Assembly: GCA_963921825.1 (NCBI GenBank)
Contig: OY997588.1
Location: 84,511,043 to 84,575,042, forward strand
Origin: Erodium maritimum
Lineage: Eukaryota; Streptophyta; Magnoliopsida; Geraniales; Geraniaceae
Direction of reading: 5' to 3'
Length of the DNA: 64,000 nt
The position numbers were made by a program, and so were the translations under genes. The notes beneath the pieces are model-generated. The model saw only the letters and a program-made list of their open reading frames with translations, was not told the origin of the DNA and ran no database searches. Below, in pieces: positions 1 to 11,590 of the stretch (its first letter is position 1; each line of letters opens with the position of its first letter).

Positions 1-1095
1 AACGAGGTCCCGTGATTCGTTCATCGCCTCCAAGCCTTCCATACCGGAAATGACCAACATTATCCGACGCGATCAATCCCAAGACTCCAAGCCTTGTCTC
101 GATCCGTTAAGTCCTATTCACTTACGGGCACATGACCCAAAACCCAGTTTTGGTCATATCCCGAGACAACTCCCTTTTGGCTATTCTCCATAAATGTGTC
201 AATGAGTTTCATCCTCCGGTGTGACCCTTAGGTTTATGCATGTCAATAGATCAACGTAAAATCCCATTTTACTTGATCCTATTTAAGTGGCAACTAACGA
301 GACTTTAGTATTGCCTGACACTACATAACGAATAGACCCTGTCGATTCTAACATTTCCGTAGTCCCTGTCATTATCCTTTTATCTCCAATATCCTGATTG
401 AGATAAGGCATAGAGCCGTCATCCTTATTATTCTCAATCACTGTTCCTTGATATGTAAGATGACTGAATATATGATACCCAGTATCATGTGCATGGTCAT
501 GCTATTCTTTCAGTGACTCTCGATCAAGCGGGCGAGAACCGATATCTTTCTCATACCTTAGTATGAGGGATAAATCCTTAGCCGTCTTTCGTGTCACTCA
601 TGTAGCCCGTCTCCAAGCCAATCCTAGCCGTTATGGAAGCCCTGTTACGGACAACGTTAGGCTCAGGTCAAACTCAGTTGTTGACTACATAGCGATCACA
701 AAGACTCCTTGGTCTAAGGATACATGACAAGCAACGACAATGAATATGTTCATGACTTGATCTATGCCACATATTCATGTCGAGTCGTCCAATATCATGT
801 CCCACATGATATCTATGATCAGACTCCGGAATCCCATTCCAATGACTAACAGAACATAAGCAATAAAGAGCCATCTTTCATACTAGTCGCTTCTAGTGAA
901 GCTTTGTTGACTAGGGACCCATCGAGTGTGATCTATCTCGATCTATGGTTCTATTCGCATTGTGGGCATAGATCAGAGCACACATCGATATATTACTCCA
1001 ACACATAAGTAATATAAAGCCGCTTTAATTTTATTGCTAACGATGATATATACATTTGGACATTTAGGATTGAACTACGGGCATTAAGGCTAACA
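1..1095 (-). repeat. Family-C Ty1/copia LTR, inverted, cut by window edge
   Basis: Read on the minus strand this begins TGTTAGCCTTAATGCCCG at 1095 and matches the other family-C LTRs at 8272-9924 and 24219-25767. About two thirds of the LTR lies in the window. It abuts copia internal sequence at 1095/1096 in the wrong orientation: a normal 5' LTR would point the same way as the internal region. Its closest relative by eye is the 3' LTR at 8277-9924. A 66-codon frame inside both (674-874 minus, 8494-8694 plus) differs at one residue, whereas the copies at 6459 and 24219 differ at many. It may therefore be the original partner LTR of copia-1, inverted. Confidence 0.85.
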
Positions 1096-4061
1096 TTAGA
1101 TACCAGGACTGAATCTCACACATGCACTAACGTATAATGGCTGAAAGTAGGAGAGGTTTGGAAAGCACGAAGTGGACCTCAGAGTTGTGGCAACTGCTGT
1201 AGGATCCATGAGTCTTGATTTTCCAAGTGGCCTTGTCTTAGTATTGTATAATGTATATTTCATACCTACTTTTAGTAGGAATATTATATCTGCATCCGTG
1301 TTTGACAAGGAAGGATATAGTGTTAATATTGGAAATGGAGTTTTCAATGTTCTATGCAATGATATGTTTTATGCTAGTACTAACTTGGTTGGAGGACTGT
1401 ACATATTCGATATGGGTAACAATGCCTCAAGTTCTATATATTATGTTAATACCAAGAGGTCTAAATCCAATTATTTAAACCTAACTCTATTATGGCACTG
1501 TCATTTGGGCCGCATAAACAAGAAGCGCCTATCAGCACTTCAGAAGTGCGGGCTTTCAGGTCCATTCGATCGATAGGTGCAAGGCTTGTTTGATGGGCAA
1601 AATGACTAAAGCGCCCTTTATCGGTCACGGTAAAAGGGCGGGTGAATTATTGGGGATGATACACTCGGAAATGTGTGGACCAATAGGTTCGCTGGCCAAG
1701 AGGGGTTTTAGCTACTTCATCACATTTATTAACAATTATAGTAGATATGGTTATGTCTGTTCAATAAGACATAAGTCTGAAGCTTTTGATAAATTCAAAG
1801 AGTTCAAGACTGAAGTAGAAAACCGGCTCGGGAAAAGTATTAAGACACTTCGATTGGATAAAGGTGGAAAATACTTAACCACAGAGTTTTTAGATCATCT
1901 GGTGGAGAGCAGGATTTTTCGAGAATGGATGCCTCCCGGAACACTGCAGTTGAATGTTGTGTCCGAGTGGAGAAATAAGACTTTATTGGATATGGTCTGA
2001 TCCATGATCAGTTGGACTGATCTCCCAATATCTTTCTGGGGTTATGCTCTAGAGACGACATCATTCATAGTGAATCAGGCTCTAACGAAGGCTATGGAAG
2101 GGATACAATTTTAGAAATGGCATAAGAAGATGCCCACTTTGTCCTTCCTAAAGTTTTGTGGTTGCGAGGCTTATGTGAAACATTTGGTTTCGACTAAGCT
2201 CGAACCAAGATCTGAGATATGCAACTTTGTGGGGTATCCCAAAGCAACAAGGGGATACTACTTCTACAAACCCAGTGAGAACATGGTGTTCATCGCTTGG
2301 GGTGGGTTCTTTATAGGAAAAAAATTTTTGTTTCCAAAGACGTCATTGGGAGGACTGTGCATCTCGAAGAAATTCAGGATGGTACAGATCCGTCTAAACC
2401 AATTGACAACCATGTTGAAAGGGAGCCAGAGATGGTCGTAGAGTAAGAACCAATTCCTGTTACAATTCCAGAAGGTCCAAGGCGATCTGAAAGGATCAAT
2501 CGTCCACTTCCAATATATGGTATCCGGAGGTGACAATGAAGTCATGGTGGATCACGATGATCCAGCCACCTTTCAGGAAGTCGTGGATGGGCCCGACTCC
2601 GAGTTATGGCTGGGAGCCATGAGGGAGGAAATGCAATCCATGTCGGACAACCGAGTCTGGGAACTGGTTGATCCCATCAATGGTGTGAGGACCATCGGAT
2701 GCAAATGGATCTTCAAGGTGAAGATGGACATGGACGGAAACCCTCTGCCCTACAAAGCTCGACTGGTGGCGAAAGGTTATAGGCAGATCCAATGAATTGA
2801 CTATGAGAAAACCTTCTCCTTAGTGGCTATGGTCAAAATCGATCCAAATTATTCTTTACATAACTGCATATCATAATTACGAGATATGGCAAGTGGATGT
2901 CAAAACCGATTTCCTAAATGAAAATTTGACTGGGTACATTTGTATGTCTCGGCCCAAAGGTTTTGACGATCCGAAGAATAAGGGAAATATATATAAGTTG
3001 TTGAAATCCATTTATGGATTGAAACGAACTTCTCGGAGTTGGAACCTTCGTTTTGATGAAGCTGTAATTGGATTTGGCTTAATCAAGAACGAGGATGAAT
3101 CTTGCGTTTATAGAAGGCTAGTGGGAGCAAGATTACCTTTCTGGTTCTCATTGAAAACGACATCCCAACCTTGCACGAGATTAAAGCTTGGCTGAGGAAG
3201 TGTTTCTCAATAAAGGACTTAGGCGGTGCTGCTTATATCTTAGGGATTAAGATATGTAGAGATCGCACCAAGAGGGTCTTGGTTTTAAGTCAGGGAATCT
3301 ATGTGAACAAGGCATTGAGTAGGTTCTCAATGCTAGATTCAAAGAAATGACTCTTACCCACTAGTCATGACATTCATCTCAACAAGACTCAGTGTCTTAA
3401 GACACCTGATGAGCTGAAAAGGATGATGCGAATCCCATGCGCCTGATGGTAGGATCGATCATATATGCCATGACATATACGAGACCGAACGTCTCATAAG
3501 CCTTATGTTGTACCAGTAGACATCAGTCTAACCCGGGGGAAAGATGATGCTGAACTAGTCGTTGAAGGATGAGTAGACGTTAGTTTTTCAAGACAAATCC
3601 AGATGACTTTAGAAGTCAGTCAGAATAAGTGTTTACGCTGAATGACGAAGCTTTAGCTGGGAAAGCGTAAAGAAAGATACCGTCGCTGAATCTACGACAA
3701 AGGCCAAGTACATTGATGATGTAGAAGCAGCTAAGGAGGCTATATGGATTTGGAAATTCACGGCAGGGTTGGGTGTAATTAAAAACCCATCTAGCCCGGT
3801 GAATCCATTTTGCGACATCACAAGGGCCATTGCGCAAGCTAAAAGCCCAGATCGCATAACAAATCAAAACATGTACTACGGCGTATCCATCTCATCAGAG
3901 AAATACTGAACCGAGGTGAAGTGAATATAACCTATATTGCAATGGATAATAACATAGCCAACCCTTTGACTAAGGCACTGTCGCTGCCTAAACATGTTAG
4001 ACATGTAAAGTCGATGGGGGACATATTGGAGTTTAGATTGGAACTAGGGCAAGTGGGAGAT
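1096..4061 (+). pseudogene. copia-1: decayed Ty1/copia pol region (PR-INT-RT-RH)
   Basis: Internal region of a Ty1/copia retrotransposon lacking leader, PBS and gag. It starts inside the protease, where the usual DTG reads D-T-R. The pre-integrase zinc region (LWHCHLGRIN, about 1490-1530) has R where a His is usual. The integrase core follows at about 1590-2000: the first catalytic Asp is Glu (IHSEMCGP), while the second Asp (LDKGGKY) and the Glu (SEWRNK) remain. RT runs about 2517-3300 (KARLVAKGYRQI, WQVDVKTDFLN) but the YVDD catalytic box is deleted near 3148. RNase H traces (AKYIDDVEAAKEA region) lie at about 3690-3990. At least six frame changes or stops are visible. It cannot encode a working polyprotein. 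The copy at 20757-24218 is a close relative. Confidence 0.93.
4045..4061 (+). other. Polypurine tract of copia-1
   Basis: The purine-rich stretch AGGGCAAGTGGGAGA lies directly before the 3' LTR, which starts TGTT at 4062. The equivalent tract before the LTR of copia-2 is at about 24204-24218. In LTR elements this tract primes plus-strand synthesis. It fixes the orientation of copia-1 and shows that the 3' LTR really starts here before being interrupted four bases later. Confidence 0.75.
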
Positions 4062-4679
4062 TGTTTGTCACGCCCCAATTTCAGTAAACCGAACTAGGGA
4101 CGCGAACGTTTTAAAAACATAAAAACACTTGAAACCTGTTTTCATTAAACACTTTAAAATCATCATTTGTTCAACAAAAATAATAATTACAGTTTAAAAA
4201 ACGTCCCAACATGTGGACAAAAGTACAAGGTATCCGTCACTAGACTCAAAAGACAAAACCCGGACTCCGCTCCTAGCTCCACAAGCTTCGAGAGCTCACC
4301 TAGTCCGTCCCACGAACAGTACCTGTAGGAAAAGCAGCTAGGGGTGAGCGTTCTCTCACCACCACGGATAACAGACTGTCTACGGCATAATTAGCAGACA
4401 AAGCAAATAACACCACCAACAACTCAACACCGGGGAACACCATCCCCAACCCAAGTACTCTAACTGAACATACACCCACTGTTGCCTTCCCTGACCAACT
4501 CGACATCCTGACACGTAAAGTAGACCCGACACAACCATTGACGACCTCTTCCAAGGACTCAAAAGAAAGTCACGCAACACCAAACAGCATCACAAGGGAT
4601 CACACACCAAACAAGATCACAAAGGATCGCACACCAAACAAGATCACAAAGGATCGCAAACCAGCTGCCAAGAACGCCT

Positions 4680-4860
4680 CCCGGGACTCTAACCCGGTCA
4701 GGCCAACCCAAGAATGCTGCAACTTACCGGGACTCTAACCCGTAAGCCAGCCGGAAAATGCTTGCACTTACCGGGACTCTAACCCGTAAGCCAGCCAAAG
4801 TATGCGTGCAACTTACCGGGACTCTAACCCGTAAGCCAGCCAAAGTATGCTCACAAACCC
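4680..4860. repeat. ~45-bp minisatellite inside family-G LTR
   Basis: The unit containing CTTACCGGGACTCTAACCCG and AAGCCAGCC recurs at 4723, 4767 and 4812 (period 44-45). A related array with period about 46 is at 18340-18530 and one of 47 at 39530-39780. Each LTR copy has its own number and variant of units. Confidence 0.85.
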
Positions 4861-5178
4861 AAACCACACACGCGCGGCCAGGACCCCTCTATTGGCGGGC
4901 GGGTCCCCAACCCCGTCTGAACATGCAGACGCGTGTGCTCGTGGACCCCCGTTTCAGGAAGCGGGCCCCCAACCTCCGGTAACCACAATCACAAGCAAAA
5001 TCAACAACATGTAACAACACAGGTTCAACATAGGCACTCATGGCCACCAAGACACCAACAGTAAAACTCGGACTCAACAGCCCCACAGGCACTCACGGCC
5101 TCCCAAGACACCAACCACTAAACACGCTTGTAACTTACCGAGACTTTAACTCGTAAGCCTGCTAAAGAAAGCTTGCAA

Positions 5179-5203
5179 CCCCCCCCCCCCCCCCCCCCCC
5201 CCC
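5179..5203. repeat. Homopolymer run of 25 C
   Basis: An uninterrupted run of 25 cytosines sits inside the 45-bp minisatellite region of the family-G LTR, where other units read CTTACCGAGAC. It is not present in the other three LTR copies. It may be a recent slippage expansion or a sequencing or assembly artefact. Confidence 0.95.
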
Positions 5204-5224
5204 GAGACTCTAACTCAGTAAGCC

Positions 5225-5560
5225 AGCCAAAGACACCAACCTTAGTACACGGGCTCTCAAGACCGCCCAAACACCAAAGGTAAAGACACGGGTTCAACAA
5301 CCCCACGAGCACTCATGGCCACCCAAACTCAACAATGAAACACGCTTGCAACTTACCGAGACTCTAACTCGTAAGCCAGCTAAAACACCAACAGTAAAGT
5401 ACGGGCTCTCATGGCCACCCAAACACGAATAACAACACGGGCTCTCATGGCCACCCAAGACTTAACAATAATAATACGGGCTCTCAAGGCCACCCAAAAC
5501 TCGATAATAAAACACGGGCTCTCAAGGCCACCCAAGACACCAAATAAACAATCAACCTCC
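5225..5560. repeat. GGGCTCTCATGGCCACCCAA-type minisatellite in family-G LTR
   Basis: Repeated units carry GGGCTCTCATGGCCACC followed by a variable AAGACACCAACARTAA spacer. They correspond to the 56-58-bp arrays on the opposite strand at 17525-18104 and 28080-28800, and to 39830-40560. Reading frames here are translations of the repeat, not genes. Confidence 0.8.
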
Positions 5561-6458
5561 GGCTTAACCAAAGCCTCCAACAGTCCTAATATCAACAATT
5601 TCACAATCAACCTCCTGGCATGATCATATGCCTCCAGTACTCCTAATATCGATAAGTTCACAATCAACCTCCGGGCATGGTCATATGCCTCCAGTAATTC
5701 AATTATCGCTAAGTTCTCTGCTCCTACGACACTACTAAGTGTCACATGCATTTCCAATAATTACTAAGTTCCCGTAACATGCTTTTCTAATAAACGCTAC
5801 AATCCCGTATCATGCTTGCCTAATACTTAAATAAATCTACTCAACCCACGACACCCCGGTGTCACATGCAATTCTACTGTTAACTTTCCCCAGTCAGGGC
5901 CGAGATCCGGCTACTTTTCCCTACCTCGTGCGTGTTCTCCCAAAAGCCAACCACGAGCTCCGGTGATGATCTCAGTCACTCACCCAGCTTTCCCTTGCCC
6001 CGGTCCGTGGCACGATCTAAAAGAACACAAATTAAAGGCACTTAGCCACACGCAGGAATAAACTGAAAACCATTAAACTCGATGCCCAAACTTAACCCCG
6101 ACAGTGTCGATCACTCCCAAACTTTCCAATTACTCGACATTGTCGATAAAGGACCCGTAAAGGCCCGATTCGCCCGACATGGTGAATCTGCCCGGGTTTT
6201 GTTAATTGCCTTCCGGGGCTCCAAAAGCCCCCGTTTTCGTTTCTACGGTCTTAGAATAGTTCAAGGAACCCAATGTACTTGCCCAAATCGAATTCCGACT
6301 CCCGAGTCAATTAAATGACGTTTAAAGTTTCTAAACCAGATAAATTACAACTTCTCCAATTTAAATCCAATTTTTGATTCGGTTAAGGATAAATGGTCCG
6401 GGGAACGTTTTAAACCACCCGAAACACAAAACCCGATCACCCGAGCACGTGGGCCCCA

Positions 6459-7296
6459 TGTTGGGTCTCGAGGTAGGGTTGGAGATGAACCAACTAACGA
6501 GACTTTAGTATTGCCTGACACTACATAACGAATCGACCCTGTCGATTCTAACCTTTCCGTCGTCCTTGTCATTATCCTTTTATCTCCGATATCCTGATTG
6601 AGATAAGGCATAGAGCCGTCATCCTTATTATTCTCAATCACCGTTCCTTGATATGTGAGATGACTGAAGATATGATACCCAGTATCATGTGCATGGCCAT
6701 ACTATTCTTCCAGTCACTCTCGATCAAGCGGCCAAGAACCGATATCTTTCCCATACCTTAGTATGAGGGATAAATCCCTTAGCCGTCTTTCGTGTCACTC
6801 ATGTAGCCCGTCCCCAAGCCAATCCTGGCCGTTATGGAAGCCCTGTTACGGACAACGTTAGGCTCAGGTCAAACTCAGTTGTTGACTACATAGCGATCAC
6901 AAGGACTCCTTGGTCTAAGGATACATGACAAGCTACAACACTGAATATGTTCATGACTTAATCTATGGCACATATTCAGGGCGGGTCGTCCAATATCATG
7001 TCCCACATGATATCTATGATCAGACTCCGGAATCCCATTCCAATGACTAACAGAACGTAAGCCATAAAGAGCCATCTTTCATACTAGTCGCTTCTAGTGA
7101 AGCTTTGTTGACTAGGGACCCATCGAGTGTGATCTATCTCGATCTATGGTTCTATTCGCATGGTGGGCATAGATCAGAGCACACATCGATATATTACTCC
7201 AACACATAAGTAATATAAAGCCGCTTTAATTTTATTGCTAACGATGATATATACATTTGGACATTTAGGATTGAACTACGGGCACTAAGACTAACA
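6459..7296 (-). mobile_element. Solo family-C LTR nested in the family-G LTR
   Basis: Begins TGTTGGGTCTCGAGG and ends GGGCACTAAGACTAACA, flanked by the 5-bp duplication CCCCA (6454-6458 and 7297-7301). At 838 bp it is about half the length of the 8277-9924 copy. On the minus strand, sequence ending CTCGTTAGTT joins directly to GGTTCATCTCC, so the 3' half of the LTR is deleted internally. This is the innermost of three nested layers and the youngest insertion of the nest. Confidence 0.93.
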
Positions 7297-8555
7297 CCCC
7301 ACCCAACCATCTTGGCCGTGCCCTAGGGTTTAAGGTGGGGGGCTCGGCCACCATGTGGTGGCTGCTGCCAGCTCCGGCCAGCCACCTCATGGCCGGCCGG
7401 CCACCACCCACGGTGGCCGGAGCTCCTCCCGAGCCTCCGGTCACCGGAAAACGTGCAATTAAACCCCCAAACACCTCTAAAACGTCCCCAACACCTCCCC
7501 AACCTCCTCACAACCCTAAGTCATTCGTTTTAACAAAACCCTAGCTTTCCAAAATAATCAAAACGAGAATCGGATTGGGTATTACCGTAGAGGAGGATGA
7601 GGGGAACGGGATTGCTCTTTGCTTGAAGACGATCCAAGGGCTTGATTCTCCTCCAAACCCTAACCCTTTCACCTTATCTCTTCTTCTCCTTCTCCTTCTC
7701 TCTCTAACTCTCTTCTTCCTTTTTCTATTTTCTTAAACTAACACAAAACCTATTTTTCTATCCTTTAAAACCCCATATTCGGCCAACACACCTCCTCCAC
7801 ACCTTTTCCCCCCAAAACTAACACCACCATATAATTGACAAGTGTCAAGGTGGGTCCCACATCTTTTGGAAAATATCTAGTTGATATTTTCCAATCAGTT
7901 TTGCGAAAAACGGACGTTTCGGACCCCGAACGGGCACTTTTCCCAAGAAATTACGAAACTTGACGGGCTACAAGGAAACGGCTCAACTAAGACCGCTGCG
8001 ATGACGGCTAAGCTTTTTGGATCCAAAAAGATCCTCGAATGGACCAAAACGTCGCTCGGTTGAATTTTCCAGCGAAAAGTCAACATTTCCCAAATTGATC
8101 AGAAAGTTGCCCTGAGTCCCCTGGAACTCACTTTGGTCATTAACGGGGTCAACTAAAGTCCGGTATGACACTCGGGGTCATTTTAGGTTCACTTAACTGT
8201 CAGTCTTAAAATTTTTAAATTTTCCTGTTTTTCGCAGGTTTGACTAGCGTTGACCGGGAGTGGTTATTACATTGTTAGTATTAGTGCTCGTACTTCAATC
8301 CTAAATGTCTAAATGTATATATCACCGTTAGCAATAAAATTAAAGCGGCTTTATATTACTTATGTGTTGGAGTAATATATCGATGTGTGCTCTGATCTAT
8401 GCCCACAATGCGAATAGAACCATAGATTGAGATAGATCACACTTGATGGGTCCCTAGTCAACAAAGCTTCACTAGAAGCGACTAGTATGAAAGATGGCTC
8501 TTTATTGCTTATGTTCTGTTAGTCATTGGAATGGGATTCCGGAGTCTGATCATAT

Positions 8556-8576
8556 ATATCATGTGGGACATGATAT
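8556..8576. other. Perfect palindrome in family-C LTR (9-bp arms)
   Basis: Arms ATATCATGT and ACATGATAT with spacer GGG. The same palindrome is visible in the copies at about 790-815, 7000-7020 and 24500-24520, so it is a family feature. It could be a dyad protein-binding site or an RNA hairpin in the LTR transcript. Confidence 0.75.
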
Positions 8577-9398
8577 TGGACGACTCGACATGAATATGTG
8601 GCATAGATCAAGTCATGAACATATTCATTGTCGTTGCTTGTCATGTATCCTTAGACCAAGGAGTCTTTGTGATCGCTATGTAGTCAACAACTGAGTTTGA
8701 CCTGAGCCTAACGTTGTCCGTAACAGGGCTTCCATAACGGCTAGGATTGGCTTGGAGACGGGCTACATGAGTGACACGAAAGACGGCTAAGGGATTTATC
8801 CCTCATACTGAGATATGGGAAAGATATCGGTTCTCGGCCGCTTGATCGAGAGTGGCTGAAAGAACAGCATGGCCATGCACATGATATTGGGTATCATATA
8901 TTCAGTCATCTCACATATCAAGGAACAGTGATTGAGAATAATAAGGATGACAACTCTATGCCTTATCTCAATCAGGATATCAGAGATAAAAGGATAATTA
9001 CAGGGACGGCGGAAAGGTTAGAATCGACAGGATCGATTCGTTATGCAGTGTCAGACAATACTAAAGTCTCGTTAGTTGCCACTTAAATAGGATAAAGTAA
9101 AATGGGATTTTACGTTGATCTATTGACATGCATAAACCTAAGGGTCACACTGGAGGGTGAAACTCATTGACACATTTATGGAGAATGGCCAAAAGAGAGT
9201 TGTGCCCGTAAGTGAATAGGACTTCATGGATCGAGACAAGTCTTGGAGTCTTGAGATTGATCGCGTTGGATAATGTTGGACATTTCCGGTATGGAAGGCT
9301 TGGAGGCGATGAGCGAATTAGGGGACCTCGGTGGAAATGGCCACGGGCCATGTTCCAAGAGGCCCATGAAAGGACCATACAACCAAGACCTATGGAAC

Positions 9399-9423
9399 TA
9401 ATTAATCAAGTCTTGATTAATTA
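9399..9423. other. Perfect inverted repeat in family-C LTR (12-bp arms)
   Basis: Arms TAATTAATCAAG and CTTGATTAATTA separated by one T. The copy at 24219-25767 has the same structure near 25380-25405. The function is unknown. Its position in the 3' part of the LTR could fit a transcript hairpin or a termination or packaging signal (inference). Confidence 0.75.
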
Positions 9424-9560
9424 ATACTAAGTAAGCAAGACAAGGATTAAGGTGTTGGTGATTCACCACCTAACCCAATCTTGTCTTGCCATACTTTGTC
9501 CTATTTACACCTTACTTGACACCATACTTGTCTCATGCCTTTAGTTGGACAAGTATGGAT

Positions 9561-9598
9561 TTTGTTATGTTTAAGTCATCTTTTTTCAACATAACAAA
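9561..9598. other. Stem-loop in family-C LTR (11-bp arms, 16-nt loop)
   Basis: Arms TTTGTTATGTT (9561-9571) and AACATAACAAA (9588-9598). The equivalent hairpin is present in the LTR copy near 25543-25580. Confidence 0.7.
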
Positions 9599-9924
9599 CA
9601 CAAGACAAGAATAGGAAACACAACTTCTCCCTCCTCTCCATGAAAATTTCGGGTTTGGCTAGTTTCCACCTCCATTTTTGTGTTCTTGAGTCCTCAAAGA
9701 GAAGAAATACATGGCTTTGATTACCATGTGGATACGTAGGCGTCTTGGAGACTCAAGTCAATCATTCGTTACCCGGTGTTCTTGTTTTGGTAAGAACTAG
9801 TGCTGAATTTTTCTCTTGTGAATCCATTCTTTGCTAGTTGTTTCACGGTTTTAATCGTCTCTTGGTTTTCATTGATTTTCCGCTACGAGTTGGTTCATCT
9901 CCAACCCTACCTCGAGACCTAACA

Positions 9925-11590
9925 GTTAGAGTATCTGCATATCTATTAAGCGACGACTTCTTGTTTTATCCTTGATTTGTTTCGTGTTCATCCTTAATGG
10001 TGGATATTATAATTTACTACTTGAACAAATGAATACTTATCCCGTTTTCAAAAAAAGAATTGAGTTTAACTTTGTCAAGAAAAAAAAATACATAGTGAAT
10101 GGATAAAAAGTCCTCGTGTTAGATATTTACTTTACTTGTAGTAACGGGATTGGCAAAAGCAATAGTGGATTTGGATCAGCCAAAAAAATTTAAATTGAAT
10201 TTTAAATTGAAATTCAAAAGTAAATAGTGGGCTCCACCTTTACTAATGTCACACATAACGTTTTATTTGTTGGTGAGAGGTACCCACCCACCAACCCCAT
10301 ATGCAATTACTCCTAAAAAAAGCAAATAAATGGCCTTGTTTTCTTTTCATTTGACCATTTGAACCCACCAAATTACAAGTGATAGCAATGGCTACATACT
10401 ACATGCATGTGCACTTCTCTAATATTTTTTGCATGTGCACTTCTCTAATATTTTGTTTTGCATTTGCATGACATTGACACTTGTAATTAAGGTTCATATG
10501 TAGTTTGATATACCTTTTGGAGCACTTACTTTCTGACGGTAGAATGTGTTAGGATAGGATCCCTCAAAAAACATGGTGAATCTCCGTAAAGAATGGATTG
10601 TAGTTGAATATATGTGAGTTTTAAAAACGACGTCGAGGAATTCTATGATGCTGAAAGTCTGCATAATCGACGGACACAGACTCGTTGAACTGTCGATTGT
10701 CGAATCGCAACGTGTCATGTGGTGTCGAAAAGATGTTATCATTAAAGCCGAAAAGTAATTTCGATCTTTAGATACCTGCCAAACGTATCTCCTTCGTCTT
10801 CATCACCTTCCACATTCTGCGACTTTGTCCTTCTTCATTTTCGTTGTAACAGATTCTCAGACGTTGCACAAGTACATCTCCCGTGTTTTAGAGTAGATTT
10901 TCCGACCTCACAGCTCTAACACTCCAATGTTCCACCTCTGAACGAGGAAGCATATTCTCCGGCTTTGAACGAATTCATCTTCCGCGGTTCATAGCAGATT
11001 CTCTGGTGTTGGACCATTGAATCTCCGAGTCTACTATATATCTTCCTTTGTATGTATTCTCATCCATATCAGGATTTGGTTAATAACCATAAAACATTAT
11101 TAAAATAGAGAAAAACGAAAAATCCTAAACATAGTATGAAAAAGCTTAATATAATAACATATGGGTTCAGAAACTTGTATTAATTACAGTCCTAAACAAA
11201 AATAAGGTTTGGATCTCTCTGTCGCTCTTTGGCTTTTATGGTGATTGATCACTGATGGCTTGTGCAGGTGATTGATCACCATGATCTACGCGTTTGGTCA
11301 GTTGTTTGTTTTGTGGGCTTCTGTAGGTTCAACTTTAGTGTCTCAAGCTTCAGTGGTTGCGGATGAAATATCTATTCCACTATGGAATCTATGGCGACGC
11401 TCCCTTCGAGGGTTAACGGCATTGTACGCTTGTGCACGACCACTTCGTGGTCTTAGTGCTTGAGTACCATGACTTGCATTTTCAAAGTTTCTGGGATGAC
11501 GAAGACGAGTACAATGACGGTGCATGAGGGGGAGAGGAGGCTCGTTGATAGAGCGTCCGGTTCTTTACCCAATCTTTAGTGTGTGCGACC
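9925..11590. other. Intergenic DNA, no gene seen
   Basis: AT-rich non-coding DNA right of the nested element. The only structure noted is a 26-bp direct duplication containing GCATGTGCACTTCTCTAATA at 10405 and 10431. Short frames at 10494-10742 and 11272-11525 resemble nothing I recognise and lack gene-like context. Confidence 0.6.

Larger units (their letters stand above)
4066..8271 (-). mobile_element. Solo family-G long LTR inserted in the copia-1 3' LTR
   Basis: Starts TGTCACGCCCCAATTT and ends ACCGGGAGTGGTTATTACA, i.e. the minus-strand reading of an LTR that begins TGTAATAACCACTCCC and ends GGGGCGTGACA. It is flanked by a perfect 5-bp duplication TTGTT (4061-4065 and 8272-8276), as for LTR retrotransposon integration. 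No internal region or second LTR is present, so it is a solo LTR. Without the nested insert (6459-7296 plus one TSD copy) it is about 3.36 kb. It contains minisatellite arrays, a 25-bp C run, a CT-rich stretch at about 7675-7735 and no convincing coding region. It matches the copies at 17165, 26366 and 38892. Confidence 0.92.
8272..9924 (+). repeat. 3' LTR of copia-1 (resumed after the nested insert)
   Basis: The first four bases of this LTR are at 4062-4065. After the family-G insertion the duplicated TTGTT (8272-8276) leads into AGTATTAGTGCTCG and on to the end CTACCTCGAGACCTAACA at 9924. Rejoined length is about 1652 bp, with TG...CA ends. No matching 5-bp duplication was found right of 9924 because the left end of the element is rearranged. 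It contains several conserved hairpins and a 66-codon frame (8494-8694) that occurs in other copies. Confidence 0.9.
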
